64,000 nucleotides of DNA from Halichondria panicea (GCF_963675165.1 NC_087385.1:1798501-1862500), one strand, 5' to 3'; positions 1 to 12,379 are shown, counted from the first letter of the stretch. Numbers and translations: made by a program. Notes: generated by a model not told the origin, from the sequence alone.

Positions 1-130
1 TCTTCAGAATCTTTCGTAACATTATTTGTTCGCACAAAGTTTCTATTCAACTTATAAGTTAGTCTAGCTTGCACTAAAGCACTAGCTTTTTGTTAGCTAT
101 ACAAGAGTCAGAAAAGAGCTGTAAAACTAG
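1..130 (+). repeat. Fragment of interspersed repeat family A (tail part)
   Basis: Similar sequence, beginning TCTTCAGAATCTTTC, recurs at 34800-34925, 35040-35165 and 62306-62420, and inverted at 6721-6808. In the fuller copies (34575-35000 and 62065-62530) it follows a head with a TG microsatellite. Only the tail is inside the window here. Confidence 0.7.
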
Positions 131-440
131 CTACCGTATAGCGAATGACATTCTGACAGAAGAGCTCTCTGTCCTCGCCCTCCTCGTCCAGGTAAGTCTC
201 TACTCTATTGTAGTAGCGCTTAGTCCCATCATCGAGCCGAGGTAAGGAGTTGGTTATCTTTGCTTCCATATGCCACGTGGGTTAAATAAATCCTAGTCAT
301 TGCGCATGCGCATCTACCCTACAACAGTAGATGGGCCGGCCCCGCCTAGGGAGTTTTTTAGTGTAAATACTCTCGATCTCATCATTGAAAGACATTCAAG
401 CAATTTGTGTGCAATTCAAGGTACTAGGTACATACATACT

Positions 441-3400
441 ATGGATATCATTTCAGCCGTTAAAGCTCAAGACTTGGATGCTATTGAAGCAGCAATTGAA
501 AGAGGAGAAGACGTAAACAGTGTGGATCCGCTGGACAATGTAATGGTTTTTAGATGAAGAGGGGTGTGCCCTGTTTTGTTCTGTAGATAATAACTCTTAC
601 CCTACAGGATGGTATTACACCTCTCTTTATAGCAGCGAGACATGGTTTCACAGAGATGGTCACCAAGCTGCACTCATGTGGAGCAACTATGGACAAAGCT
701 ACCGTTGTGAGTCAGATTGTCCAGTTAAAAGTACCGCATAAGCTCTTTTTAAGGTGCCCCTCTAAAAATGTGCCATGAAGCCTCTAAAATAATTTTTGAA
801 ACTCCAAATGGGAGCTCCACCACATGTGGGTAATTATTTTTAGACAGTGCGTTGGTAGATAGAGGTAAAATGAGCAAACAGATCACAGAATTCTTCCTTC
901 CACATCTGGGCAGCCCCCAAGCCAAAACGAACCACATATATGCAGTACCTCTTTAACGTGTGTAACCTACGCACAGGCCTGTTGGAAGACCAAGAGCTAC
1001 AGGTGCCATATGCACAGTCCATTTGCAAAGCTGTTTTTTTATCTCTAATTAGAAGGCGCCCCTCTAAAGACGCGCCATCCAGCCTCAAAACTAATTTTCC
1101 AACCTCCTAATAGAGCCACCTTTACCAGTGTAATTATTTTAATGTGGCGCCTTAAAAACTTATACGGTACAGCGATTCCCATGTCCTATTGTAAGAGAGT
1201 ACTATGGTGTGAGTAACTTTCTTTGCATTGTATTGATCAATGCTTAGCTGACTGCACATAAGGCCAGGCAAAGTAGATTCCTTGTTTCTCATCTTATCCA
1301 CTTCCTCAATTATTCATTATTGCTTCATCATAATTTATAATTATTATGATTATCAGCACTAGGGTCGCCTAAATTTTTAGCCAAAAGAGCACGTCATTAA
1401 GAAATGAAGGGGTGTGTCATTAGAGCAATATATTGACGGTCAAGGAGGCATACTTTTACCACAAGCGGGGGCTGATAAAAAACAAGGATTCTACTTTGCC
1501 TGGCCTAAGCTCTGGTATGCATGTGTGTACACATGCAGCGTGGGGATACTCCACTTATGTCAGCGGGCTGGAATGATAATCCAAGAACTGTCAGGGAACT
1601 ACTCAGATGTGGAGCTTCTGTTGATCTGGCAAACAAAGTAAGGGGTTAAAGTTTCTCACGGTCTTAATAATCACTGTTATGACTTCCATATCTGATTATT
1701 TAAGGATGGGAATACACCGCTAATATCGGCAGCGAGAAGAGGCCACAAAGATGATGTACATGAGATACTCCTAGCGAAAGCCACTGTGGATCTAGCTAAT
1801 AATGTAAGTGCAACGCTGACTATTAAATCTCTATATTTGGTTGGTGTTTTTTACTATTATTGCTTGCATGAAGAAAGGGGACACAGCACTTATCGTCGTG
1901 GCAGCCATGCTTGGATACAAAGGTACAGTAAGGGAACTGCTTTCATCTGGAGCAACTGTGGACTTATTAAACCTCGTAAGTTTGCTACTGAAGCCTTGTC
2001 TGCAGACATTTATACAATGGGTACTAGCTGGCATACCTATGCCATATAGGTATGCCATTGAAAATCTATACTGCAAACAGTGAAAGTGATAATGTGTATC
2101 ATGTAGCATGCTCCAATACATGATGTTTTAGAAAATCAGTTATTCCCAATTGTCATCAGTTTTTGTTGGTTTATAGGAGGAAAACAACCCACTTATCTTG
2201 GCAGCAAAGAATGGACACACGGATATCGTCAGGCAACTACTACGCTATAAAGCAACAGTCAATGTGGCGAATAAAGTGAGTAATATCATGCAGCTATGCA
2301 GTTTGATGATGATGCATGCATCTGGCGTTGACTTTAATTGATTGTGTATATCCCACAGTTAGGGGACACTCCTCTAATCCTAGCAGCCAGGTTTGGTCAC
2401 ACAGATATTGTGAGGGATTTGATGTCAGCCGGAGCCACTGTGGATTCTCTAAATAGAGTGAGTACCATACATATATTATTCCTCACATGTATAATTATAA
2501 TAGGCATTCGTATCCATATAATATACTGTTGACTGGCTGTAATGTGATATACAATGCACGTTCTTATTTAGCATTTGTACCTTCAATTGCTGTTACAGTA
2601 TAACTGTGTGTCTATATTCCCTATTACAGTAATAGGTTAGTGGGAGTGCGCGATCACATCTGCTAGTATATTTAACCCCATGCATTTTATGTTACAGGAA
2701 AGAAGTAGCGCTCTTATCAGGGCCGCATTTTTTGGACATACTGACATTGTCAAGATACTGTTGTCGTCGGGAGCACATGTTAATCTGGCTAATAATGTTA
2801 GTCGCTAACATTGTATAATTATTATCTGTTGAATTGTCACACAGTATTCTATAGACTGGGTTTAATATTAATCCCAATGGCTACATATACCTTATTTTAC
2901 ATCGAAGGTCAAAGTTTGGAATTTTCCTGTATTTAGTCTTGCTCTTGCTGCAGCAGCCATTGCATTAATTTTGGACTCTTTGAACTTTTTTGCATCCTTT
3001 TTAGCAAGCATTCGTATTTTCATTTCGGCACACAGATTGGAAATACTCCACTCATTTCGGCAGCTATTAATGGACACACAGAGACAGTTGGGACTCTTCT
3101 TTTATCTGGAGCCTCTTTAAATGTATCTAATGAAGTAAGTTATATAGTGAAACCTATATTTCATAGCGGTAACCCCTGCATTAATTGACTGCAATAAATA
3201 TAGGTGGCCTGCATGCTAGCATGCACAGGTTGAATCACGTGCTACGTACAGTGAGGATTATAACAGTCTACATGGTCAAAAACCGACTAAGTGGCTCAAA
3301 TGACAGGCCCACTATCAGCTTTAGCAGACACTATTGACCGACCGACCGAGTATGCTGAGCTGGCTAGCATGCGTACTATATTAATTAATTTACCAATGTG

Positions 3401-6400
3401 TAAGAGAAGTTTAGCCATTTGATGGTTATTAGTATGGCTGCTGGTTTGAAGCAGTGCTAGGAAGTAACAGTGGCTACCTTCAGGCAGTGGCTATTGAATG
3501 TTGAAGGACCTGAAATATTTGTGTGTGTAAACAATGAAAGCACCACGGGTGCTGAGATGCCTCGGTGGATATGTCAAAGCTAATAACGTAAAAGTTATAT
3601 CATGATGAACATTTTTGCATATGGCTAATCACAGGGAAACTCAAATAGTTGGAAATGATGATTATTGCTGCCAAAGTACAAAGTCTAAAATTAATGGCTG
3701 CTGCATCGGTAAAGCCTTGCATCACTCTTGCAGCTATACCATGCAATAGCTAGCGTTCTAGTGCAGAGCTAACTACTATATATAAGTAGAGTAGCAACAC
3801 TCCATACGGACAAGTTTTGCTACACACTCTTCTGAAAGGCTACAATGGCATTCCAAGTAAGCAAAACTAGGCATAACTCAAGAGCGAAGCATTATCTTAC
3901 AAATCCACAAATAAAAATTCAAAAACGTTACTAGAAACCTATATAGAAACTCTTACTTGCATGTTCATTGATCCTTGAGCAGCTGTAGCACACACACACA
4001 CAAAGACATACTATCGTATAGCTTGCTTGCGCATGCGCACCGAGGCATAAAAAGCCCAGAAATTTGATCAGCGACACTTCAATCGTCTAGTATACTATAG
4101 TATATACATACAGAGCTAGAAGTTGAACAATCAACATTAGACCATTGGATTAACTATTAATTACTGTTGTAATTTGAAATAGCATGCTGGCCTAGCATAT
4201 AAAGTCAATTACTGATCATTTTATACAGCATGGTCTGGCATGCAAATGTCAGCTAGAAGAATCGTTGACTTGTATATGCATAATTATATATGGACTTGTT
4301 ACCTATATGTAGCTGCATGTTAATAATTATGAGGGTGACATTCTTGTGTACAGTAGACAGGCTTCACTGCATGTGTCTGAAATATACTTCAGTTCCTTGA
4401 TTGTGTATGTTAACATCACCACATGTATAGGCTGGAAACACTTCTTTGATGGAAGCAGCTCAGAACGGTCATGCTGGGACAGTCAGAAAACTCATTTTGT
4501 CCGGAGCCTCTTTTGACAAGGCTAACAAAGTAAGCAATAATAATATACTATCTACAAAAAATTATGCTTCATTCTTCATCAGGTTGGCAACACTGCACTT
4601 ATTGCAGCGGCCATGGGAGGCCATAAGGATATACCATCGTGGAGCTTGTGTTGTTAGGAGCCACAGTAGATCTACCTAACAACTTAAAGGTCAGAAAACA
4701 TTTTGTTTATGAATAATTGCTGGCCTGTATGTTATGATCCCCTATATATAGCTGCAAATACTGTATATATATGCTTGATCAGAGGCCGCTTTTATATAAA
4801 AAATTAACGAGTGTTACAAGCTGCGCTATGCTAATGCCTCTTACTATAATATAGAGTGTATATAGAAGAGGTAATTAGTTTGCTTTTTAATCCTGCGATT
4901 ACAAATTCTATATTATACATGCACAATGCATAATAAACTGCAAGTAACTGTATCATGCAACTCACTTATATTTCAAGGTCTATATCTAGTGTATAGTAGT
5001 CATAACCAGCACGCTTATACACGCTACATGTTCCATTATAGTTCTATTTGTGACAGGGCCAATGAAAACGGACCTTAACACGGCAATAATTAAATTAAGC
5101 TATAGGCCAATTTAGTAGAAATGAAAAACATGGGCAAAAATTTTTTTTTTTCACAGGTGCTAACTTCAACCCTTCCTCTACCTACCTGTAAAAATTTGGG
5201 TCTCTACGAAGCTTTAAACAGGTCAAGCGCGGACGTTGAAGAAACTCACCGAACGTTCATTTTTTACAATGAAATTTACTGTCTACGTGAGGGGAAATTC
5301 CCTGGGAATTTCCCTATTATTGTTAATTATTTTTAACAAATAAAAGATGACAACTTGTACAGGACTATTTCATCAGCCCAGTACTTACAATCATCAAGAG
5401 GAGCCAGGTATATTATAGCTCCACTTCTTAACAAACATAATTTAGCAACAGAAATAGATTAGAAAGAGCAGCTATCTAGCTAGCTAGCTTGGCGTAGATC
5501 CACTCTTGTTTCTTTAGATGTACGTATCCCGTGCCACTTGTCTTCATAAACACTCCATAACAACCTACAGATAAGTAGTAAGTTAAGATAGACACAATAT
5601 CAATGTCACTTACATTCTAGCCAATAGACAAGCGTTTCTCAGGCCTCCGACACTTACCACCACCTGGGGGAACCATCAATATAAATGTTATACGACAATT
5701 CCACGCAGTTTCCTGGGCCCTCCATGATGTGATCACCCATCCCATCAGGCCTGTTACTACTAAGCACAATGGCAGTGATACCAGTACTAAATTAAAGGAG
5801 GAAAGCTTCTTATAAGGCTACTAATAAGTTGGATCAAGCCTTAGATCGATACGGATGAATACTAAGTGAAAGACTACCTATAATAGATCACTTAGGCTTC
5901 CTTTAAGCTGTATGAAGGACAGAGACACTTTCTGTAGGCTCCATACAAGTGAGGGATCTTTTATAAGACTGATACATTACACAGATAATAAGTACAAGCT
6001 TATAACAAGACATGAGAGCTTACCATTTGAGCGACGGGAGTCCTTGTCTCTTTATTTCTTCGAAGATCCTTCCTAGGTGCCAAGCAATCCAGCTACATAG
6101 CTATACTAGCTAGCTAGAGAGTCCTAGAACGCCTAGCCTTCATCTAACTAACTTGTCTTATCCAGAATATCTTTTACTAAGCTTTATGAGTATACGGAAG
6201 TGCCCGGAAGCCAATAATTGAACTTCAATTATCATGACGTTTGAGCGTCATTTACTCAAGAGGGCGTTGCAATACCTTTGTAGCGTTCCCTCGAACATAT
6301 CTCCGGAAAGAAAGTAGCTAGGAGGTCGATCTTGGTATCATTTTGAAGCTTAAAGGACGCCCTATCAGATTCAACAATAAAAACTGATTCGAAAATGCCC

Positions 6401-9400
6401 GCGTTAAGGTCTGTTTTCATTGGCCCTGTCACATTTAACTTTATTGGAATATCTCTTTTTACTTGGTGTGGTCAGTCATTAGAAAGTACTACACGTGGCT
6501 CATGGACTAGGTGTGTTATAAATTGCTAAAAGAGATATAACGTCTTTCTTATTTTGATGGCAAAAATTTTGCTTAATAGCCTCGTTCATAGGGCGCAGCG
6601 CAGATAGTTTTCGAGGGTCCACTGCAGATTCAATGTGAAAGCATCACGTGCACTACTCTGTTTCCAATTCCCTTTTAAAACTGTTCAATCTATTCAGCTC
6701 TGCAGCTCTATTCTCACTCTTGTAGCTAACAAACTAACAAAGCAAGGCTAACTCATAAGTTGAATAAGTTTGTGCGAACAGATGATGCTATGAAAGATTC
6801 TGAAGAGACCTTCACTGTGAGTCAAACTATCCTTATACCACACTTACGTCACCACTAATTGATCTCATTGGTCAACAGCTGTAGGATATATAGAATATTA
6901 GCAGGCCCCAGGCATGCACAGTTTTCAAGTTGTTTTTTAGTTTTTTCATTTGTTCAAGAAGGTAAGCAAAAAGAAAAAAGCCATGCTTGACTGTACTAAG
7001 ACTCAAAGCAACGGCAGAAACACGGAAGGTGCTCTCCAACAAGATGGCTAAGCTTCCATGGGTCCATAGGCGTGGTTTATATAGATACATTTTATCCAAG
7101 AAGAGGTTGCAACTCCAGTAAGGGACGTCGAATGGTCAACGCTTGGACCAAGGAAGCTGTTGAGCATCTGTAGGAGTCGACGTGTTGCTCAACTAGCTCT
7201 TTGACGGCTGTAAAATCCGGCATAGTCTTGTTCTTTTTTGCAGTCTGCATCGTGGATTGAATTGTTGCTATAGGGGGAGGTCTTTTTATAGTGCTGCGGT
7301 CACGTGGTATAAATTAGATATGCCACACCTACTCGGAGGATATGCACCCCATATATCCTCCTCTTAGGTGTGGTATATCCTATACATAACTTGAAAAATA
7401 AGCTTTAGCCAGTTCACGAATCAAAATCCAAGAAAGCATGGCTAGAAGCCTATAGAAGCTGTTAGTTTTCGTCACATTGCAATCCGTTGCATGAGCAGTT
7501 ACAGCTGGAACAAACACACATACACACACATACGCACACATGCACAGTCAGCCTTACCGTATCCCTTGTGCGGCTACGCCTCGAGGTATAAATAAAAAAG
7601 GGGTGATACGTTGAAGCAAGGGCTTATAAAGAGAAGAATTAAAGCATGCAACTCACTATAATTATATCCTATATGTAGTCACCATGCATACTTCATATCA
7701 GAGGCAGGATCTAGAAACTACTAGTTATTTTACCTGCCTGCCGGGTCTAAAATGTTGGTAATCAATTTGGTCTGGCCTTATTGTATGTGTGTTGTATTTG
7801 TATATATAGGGTGGAGTTACACCGCTTATGGCTGCACCAAATTATGGCCATTTAGATGCTGTTAAAGAGCTACTATCGTCAAGAGCCATCGTACAAATTA
7901 CTAACAAAGTGAGATTTACTGATCTGTCCCTAAATTATCATGCACTACAATGTCCATGGTGATTGAATTATTCATATTCTGCATCGCATATAGATGGATA
8001 AAACTGCATTGGCAGTGGCTAAAGAATCGAGGTTTTTAAATGCCGCCACTATTGCTTGTCTGGAAGCAGCTGCTCGAGGGTATATGACTGTAAGTGCACC
8101 CCCATTACTCAATGGAATGTTCATTTTTGGTTAATGATTTCAGCCACGCCAGCGTACCCAGTCAGAAGCAGACTCTAAACGTTCAACCGTAGCTGATGCT
8201 AACTTGGAAGAGTGAGCTGTGGGGTTGACTAGTATACGTACTTAACTTGGGTCGATACAGATCCCACAAAAATGCTTTTAGCCACAACTATTCTTTATAG
8301 CTTTCTATATGTATATTTTACTGCTATTGTATTATAGCATGATAATATTATATTGCTTTATCTTTTCTTTATATTATATAGGGAGAGAAAAACAAGACGT
8401 CAGACAGGTGGAGAGGAGCTATTATTCAAACACCGTACTGGTTTAGAGGACTTACTCGCTACGTCTCTTAAGCGTAAGTACATAATGATATATAGATTAT
8501 TTTGCATGCATCGAATAGTATTTTATCGAACACTCTCATGGAATATCGAGTTGCTTTTCTCAAATAGAAGCCTCAAAAAGTGCTGTATTGTACTCTAAGG
8601 GTATCTTATCATTCTTTACACATGAATGCAGCTATCCCAGGTGTCTCTATTGAAAGCCATACTAAACTGGAAGTAACAAACGATGCTCAAAATTTTCATT
8701 GGAAAGGATATGGGTTTAATATGTTTATACCCAAAGATTGTCTGCCAGCTAAAGCTGAATCCAAGCATTACACTATACACTTGTATGCAACTATCTCACA
8801 AGAATGTTACCGCTTTCCTAAAAATCACGAATTGATGAGTGCCGTGTACTGGATCAGATGTAACCCTCTTTGTCGATTTAGAAACCCTATCACTATTGAA
8901 ATACAACACTGTGCATATAGAGAGGCAGTTAAAGGTCTTTCATTTGTAAGAGCACTTTGCTCCCAAAAATATCTCCCATACAATTTTAAGAAATTGGAAC
9001 CACAGGGCTCCTTTTCTGACAGTTCCAGTTATGGATCCATCTTGTTAACTGGTTTTAGTGGCATCGGTATTGTAAGTTCGGTTGATCCGCCAATTCCAAG
9101 CTCGATGGAGCCTCAACGCAAGCACACAGCCACTCTCTACTATCTTAGTAAGAGCATCAATAACTGGACAATTCACCTCGCAATAACTTGGGACCTTGAA
9201 ACTTGCATCAATGTGAGTGAGGAGTAAAGTATATAAGTCATGTGTGTATACATGTAGCCTTCTTTCAATTATGAGTTGCATGATGTTGTGACATCGTTTT
9301 GCTCTATTATATATAGAGTGTGAAGAAGTATTATGATACTGATGGTCTATGGACGAAAGGTGCTTTTCTCAGTGCAGTTGAGATTATGGGCGATAAAATT

Positions 9401-10293
9401 GAGGTTGACATTCCACGACCTGATTTAGTGAATGGTTGGATCTTGAGACCTCTAACCGCCAAATTTGTAAGTGTTCTTTTCTTAGCATGAAAGTGACGTC
9501 ATTCAATATTCAATGATAGTACAGTGCATGATAAAAATATTGTTTACCGATAGAGGTTCAATCAAAATTAATCTGTTAATCCAAGGTTTGTTTTTCACCA
9601 TGCGTTCTTGTTGCAGCTATTAATAAAGACAGTGAACTACTATGAGCCTGGCAAAGCAGTCCCTTCCATTCAAATCAAGGCCGTGTTTCGGCACCAAAAT
9701 TCCGCTTCAGATTCAGTACCAGAACTGTTTTATCAACTTGCTCTGAAAGGGATCCAGGAGCCAAACATAATCACCATTGATATTGACCCTTCTCTGTCAA
9801 TTATAGAGAGCCAATGCACTTTTCAAGCAGGCCTAGGTACATGTACATGTTCACATAACAGGTGTTCACTAATACATCACTTGCATGCGCGTGCATTATT
9901 TTGTATTACATGCATGCATGTACCTTACTGTGTAGTTATACTTATACAGGTGTTTCTGTTGAACTTCAAGAAATAATGCGTAACACCGGTATTCGAAAAG
10001 AAGATTTGAATAACGAAGTTACTGATGAGAACGTTAGGCGTTTTGCCTCTAAATTTGCTGATTATAACTGGTTGGAATACGCTATCATTCTTGGACTCGA
10101 TGAATCTGAAAGAAGAGCTATCAGGACAGATGTGCAACTAGACAATGAATTTTTGAAGGCTCACGAAACGCTGCAAATGTGGCACAAAAGAAATGGCTAT
10201 AGAGCAACCTATAGAATTTTGTTAGACGCATGCTGTAGCCACAAGAATATGAGACTTGCTATGGACTTATGCCATTTTATTAAAGCAATATAA
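441..10293 (+). CDS. Multi-exon gene: ankyrin repeats, ZU5-like domain, C-terminal Death-like domain
   Basis: I assembled this gene from splice signals. Exons: 441-539, 608-706, 1539-1637, 1705-1803, 1874-1975, 2177-2275, 2359-2457, 2698-2796, 3036-3134, 4431-4529, 4583-4689 (frameshifted), 7810-7908, 7994-8089, 8144-8212, 8382-8473, 8632-9212, 9317-9466, 9617-9836, 9950-10293. Most ankyrin exons are exactly 99 nt, phase 0, each giving one 33-residue repeat of the form xGxTPLxxAAxxGHxxxVxxLLxxGAxVDxxNx. After them come a short basic linker, a ZU5-like beta domain and a Death-fold C-terminus ending at TAA 10291-10293. The start ATG at 441 (MDIISAVKAQDLDAIE) is chosen because the first exon then is also 99 nt; an in-frame ATG at 300 is possible. 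By family knowledge such proteins are cytoplasmic scaffolds or receptors in apoptosis or innate-immune signalling; the partner is unknown. The exon model is strong except for the frameshifted exon and possible missed exons in the long introns. Confidence 0.85.
608..4529 (+). CDS. Ankyrin-repeat exon array (one repeat per exon)
   Basis: Nine intact repeat exons lie here (608, 1539, 1705, 1874, 2177, 2359, 2698, 3036 and 4431), with an ag before each and a gt donor (mostly gtaagt or gtgagt) after each. Eight are 99 nt; the 1874 exon is 102 nt and has one extra residue in its first helix (VVAAMLG). Repeats read for example DGNTPLISAARRGHKDDV and LGDTPLILAARFGHTDIV. Because all are phase 0 and symmetric, exons can be lost, gained or skipped without breaking frame. 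The repeats are similar but clearly diverged, so expansion is not very recent. Confidence 0.85.
750..1165. repeat. Intronic direct repeat pair
   Basis: Two diverged copies of a unit of about 100 bp (about 752-845 and 1048-1160) share the motifs GCCCCTCTAAA, GCCATC/GCCATG and GAGC(T/C)CCACC. They sit in the intron between ankyrin exons 608-706 and 1539-1637. No coding potential is seen; probably a SINE- or MITE-derived repeat. Confidence 0.4.
3735..4050 (-). repeat. Repeat family B copy, reverse orientation
   Basis: Reading the minus strand, the copy starts with the hairpin head TGCCTCGGTGCGCATGCGCA, then a short TG tract, then a body shared with 52393-52770 and 60330-60560. The plus strand ends at TGCGCATGCGCACCGAGGCA. 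It sits in the long intron between ankyrin exons 3036-3134 and 4431-4529. Confidence 0.65.
4583..4689 (+). pseudogene. Frameshifted ankyrin exon
   Basis: The exon begins like its neighbours (VGNTALIAAAMGGHKDI), but about 5 extra bases near 4631-4637 shift the frame, giving a TAG stop near 4654. In the shifted frame the rest of a normal repeat is still readable (VELVLLGATVDLPNN). The exon is phase 0 at both ends, so splicing from 4529 directly to 7810 would keep the full protein in frame. It is either a dead exon that is skipped, a polymorphic null, or a base error in the assembly. Confidence 0.65.
5050..6432. mobile_element. TIR element in ankyrin-gene intron
   Basis: Inverted ends of about 33 bp: GTGACAGGGCCAATGAAAAC at the left and its near-perfect reverse complement at 6400-6432. 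The interior (about 1.4 kb) shows no recognisable transposase, so this is a non-autonomous DNA element. I could not define a clear target-site duplication. It separates ankyrin exon 4583-4689 from 7810-7908. Confidence 0.7.
6721..7600 (-). repeat. Family A copy (reverse) split by a second insertion
   Basis: The head of family A lies at about 7383-7600 and its tail at 6721-6835, both reverse oriented. The roughly 540 bp between them (about 6838-7372) begins ACCACACTTACG and ends TAGGTGTGGT, looking like a separate short-TIR insertion. A local palindrome at 7320-7376 (TATGCCACACCTA / TAGGTGTGGTATA) is part of that insert. Confidence 0.5.
7810..8473 (+). CDS. Last ankyrin exon, divergent repeat and basic linker exons
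   Basis: Exon 7810-7908 is the last clear repeat (GGVTPLMAAPNYGHLDAV). Exon 7994-8089 (MDKTALAVAKESRFLNAA) looks like a degenerate capping repeat. Exons 8144-8212 and 8382-8473 encode a charged, probably disordered linker (PRQRTQSEADSKRS; EERKTRRQTGGEELLF) leading to the ZU5-like exon. The phases are compatible: 8212 leaves two bases, completed at 8382, and 8473 leaves one, completed at 8632. Reading straight through 8212 would meet a TGA, so splicing there decides the frame. Confidence 0.75.
8632..9836 (+). CDS. ZU5-like domain exons
   Basis: Exon 8632-9212 encodes about 194 residues with the pattern of a ZU5 domain: a GVSIESHTKLEV opening, a GYGFNMFIPKDCLPA turn, YTIHLYATI strand, a long hydrophobic strand MSAVYWIRCNP and RNPITIEIQHCA, matching the conserved P-V-x-I-x-I-x-H-C-A core of the family. 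Exons 9317-9466 and 9617-9836 continue with beta-rich sequence, possibly a UPA-like region. In UNC5, PIDD and ankyrins this module packs against the Death domain. The assignment is by motif memory, not a profile search. Confidence 0.7.
9950..10293 (+). CDS. C-terminal Death-like domain exon
   Basis: The last exon encodes about 114 residues. A helix-rich stretch begins NEVTDENVRRFASKFAD, followed by NWLEYAIILGLDESERRAI and LKAHETLQMWHKRNG, then YRATYRILLDACC. The order of helices and the W-x(n)-LGL, ML/MW-W positions fit a Death domain. It would mediate homotypic Death-domain interactions. The stop is TAA at 10291-10293. Confidence 0.75.
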
Positions 10294-10860
10294 TCTTTGT
10301 TAATTGTTTTTCTTTGTACCAGCTCAATGAATTTTAAAAAGTTTGGGAGCACCTGTCCAAAACATGTTTAGCTACGCCCACTTTTGTTGACCACCACCCC
10401 CCCCCCCATATTACAGCAGTGCATCACAGTAAATTAAGGTTATTACTTTGTGTAAATGTCCCGAAATATGCGACTATAATTATATGTGCATGTATAATAT
10501 TTCTGTACTGTATGTTGTGATACTAATTCGTTCTCAAGGTTCTCCTGTTCTCCGCGTTTTAACGGTTCTCCTATTCTCCACGTTCTTTGCATTTTCATGG
10601 TTCTCTTTGTTCTCTGTGTTCCTTGCGTTCTCCTGTTCTCCGTATTATCACGGTTCTCTGCGCTCTGAATACGATCGTCGCATTGAGCGGCTTGTTTTGA
10701 GGTCAACGCACAGCTGGCCTCGAGACTTGTATCTCTGCTTTTGAGCAAAATTGGCGAAAATAAAATTTTACCCCCCCTCGTTTTAAGCTTACAGGCACTA
10801 AAAACTAGACTAGAAGTAATCCGCAAGAGAAGTTTAGAGAAATCCCGGCCAATTAGTGAT
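10294..10860. other. Post-gene intergenic stretch with low-complexity tract
   Basis: After the Death-domain stop there is a C-run at 10395-10407 and a degenerate tandem tract rich in GTTCTC/CTGTTCTCC at about 10528-10670. I see no coding region or RNA gene. Confidence 0.4.
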
Positions 10861-12267
10861 CATAATTAGTCTGATAGAATCTAAACACACAATCTAGACT
10901 AGTAGATCATCTAGCTAAGCCTAAGGTATAGCTAGCTATAGTGCTTGCAAACTTCCAGTTCCAAGTCCATGTCCAGCTTGCTGCAGGCAAAGTTTTATTA
11001 GTCGTAGACCTCTGCGTGGGCAGTCCAACATCTCTAGCTCAGTATGCCCACGCTCATTTTCACCCTTCTACCACCCTTCTACCCTCACGCGACTTCCCAA
11101 TACTTTTTCCTAACTCTACGTCTATTTCTTTCTTTATTCCTCCAATTAATACCGTATTTTATCTCATTGAACGAATAATACAGTATTTTATCTTATTGAA
11201 CAATTATGGATAAAGAACAAAAGGCGATAATAACGGGAAGGTTTCCATATGCTGACTCAACAAATATTATTTGTTGCTGACTCAGCACTCTATATGCAAT
11301 TTTAAATCAGCTAGCTAGCTAGCTACATTAGTTCTAGCAACTCTTCAATCTATGGTTCTAGTGAGGCAGAGCTCATGTCAATGATTCTTCCAGAGACTAG
11401 ACTCATGCATATAGATCTACACTACTGTGGACTAGACTCATCTACTTGTAAGAAGGTAAAAGGTATATAAAAAGGAGGAACCTCAGTCTGACTTTATCAA
11501 TACCTGCTTCTATACAACCAACTACAGGTAGTACTGTACTGTATGTAGGTGGCTGTTGATTATGTCAAGAATTGCCAGCATGAACTCGTGAGCATCTTCT
11601 TGGTTTATACCTGTTTGGAGCGTGGTATGACTATCCTATATAGCCGAATGTCTTTGTCTATCGCTATATAGGGTTGGACAGAAGGGTTATGGCTGCCAGT
11701 GATGCATCTCAATAAAAAAGTAAGCAGCTTTTTATTTTATTCTAATAACAATTACTATCACTTTTCAGCTGAGAGTTTTCAGCTGAGAGTTTCCAGAGGA
11801 AGAAACGTGGGATACATGCAGCCTCACTATACATGATAACTTTTCACTTCACTTCACTTCCCTGAACATAATTTCTGTTACAAGTTTTACATCAAATGTG
11901 CATTAATAGTCTCTGTACCATGACTGGTATAATCAATGAAACTTGGAAGCAAAGCATGTGTTTCAAATGTTTATGCATGCCTCCTCCAACATGCAATAAT
12001 TATGATCAACACTGAAACCATAATTATGAACCACTAACTCAGCCATAATGTATTTAATAGGATTGGCTTACATACAATAAATTTATAAGGCTCTTGATAG
12101 CACCAGGGGCACTCCAGAGGGCCAGGGAGCACTCTCTTGTGCTCCTGATAGCACAAGAAAATATATAGAGGGCGATCATAATTCGAAAGTGCCAAGTCAG
12201 CATATGGAAACCTTCCTGTTAATATCACCATTCTAAAGAACAGAAAAAGGAGAGCCTGTGTAGAGGC
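10860..12267. repeat. Copy of the outer TIR-element right arm, itself interrupted
   Basis: The stretch 10860-11218 repeats 21140-21485 (inside the outer element in the BEL 5' LTR), and 12233-12267 repeats 21480-21511, ending in the same GAGCCTGTGTAGAGGCTA terminus. No left terminus was found, so the copy looks 5'-truncated. Between the two parts lies a separate insertion (11221-12232). Confidence 0.65.
11221..12232. mobile_element. Nested TIR element with 8-bp target duplication
   Basis: Ends are inverted: GGTTTCCATATGCTGACT near 11239-11256 pairs with AGTCAGCATATGGAAACC near 12193-12210, extending outward with mismatches. The host copy is uninterrupted at 21475-21490, where AAAGAACA occurs once; here AAAGAACA flanks the insert on both sides. 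An 8-bp duplication is typical of hAT-type elements. There is no transposase ORF. Confidence 0.6.
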
Positions 12268-12379
12268 TAGATTTACACAAGCTGTAGCCCAGAGTCACCA
12301 GTCCCTTTTCTCCCGCCGCCCCCGTCCAACCAGAGAAAAGGGAGTGGCTTGCGAGTCTACTAGCTCGCAGCATGCAAGA

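Noticed and set aside
10443-10826. ORFs of about 100-127 codons on both strands
   Set aside because: They come from a degenerate GTTCTC tandem tract; no domain, splice context or similarity was seen.
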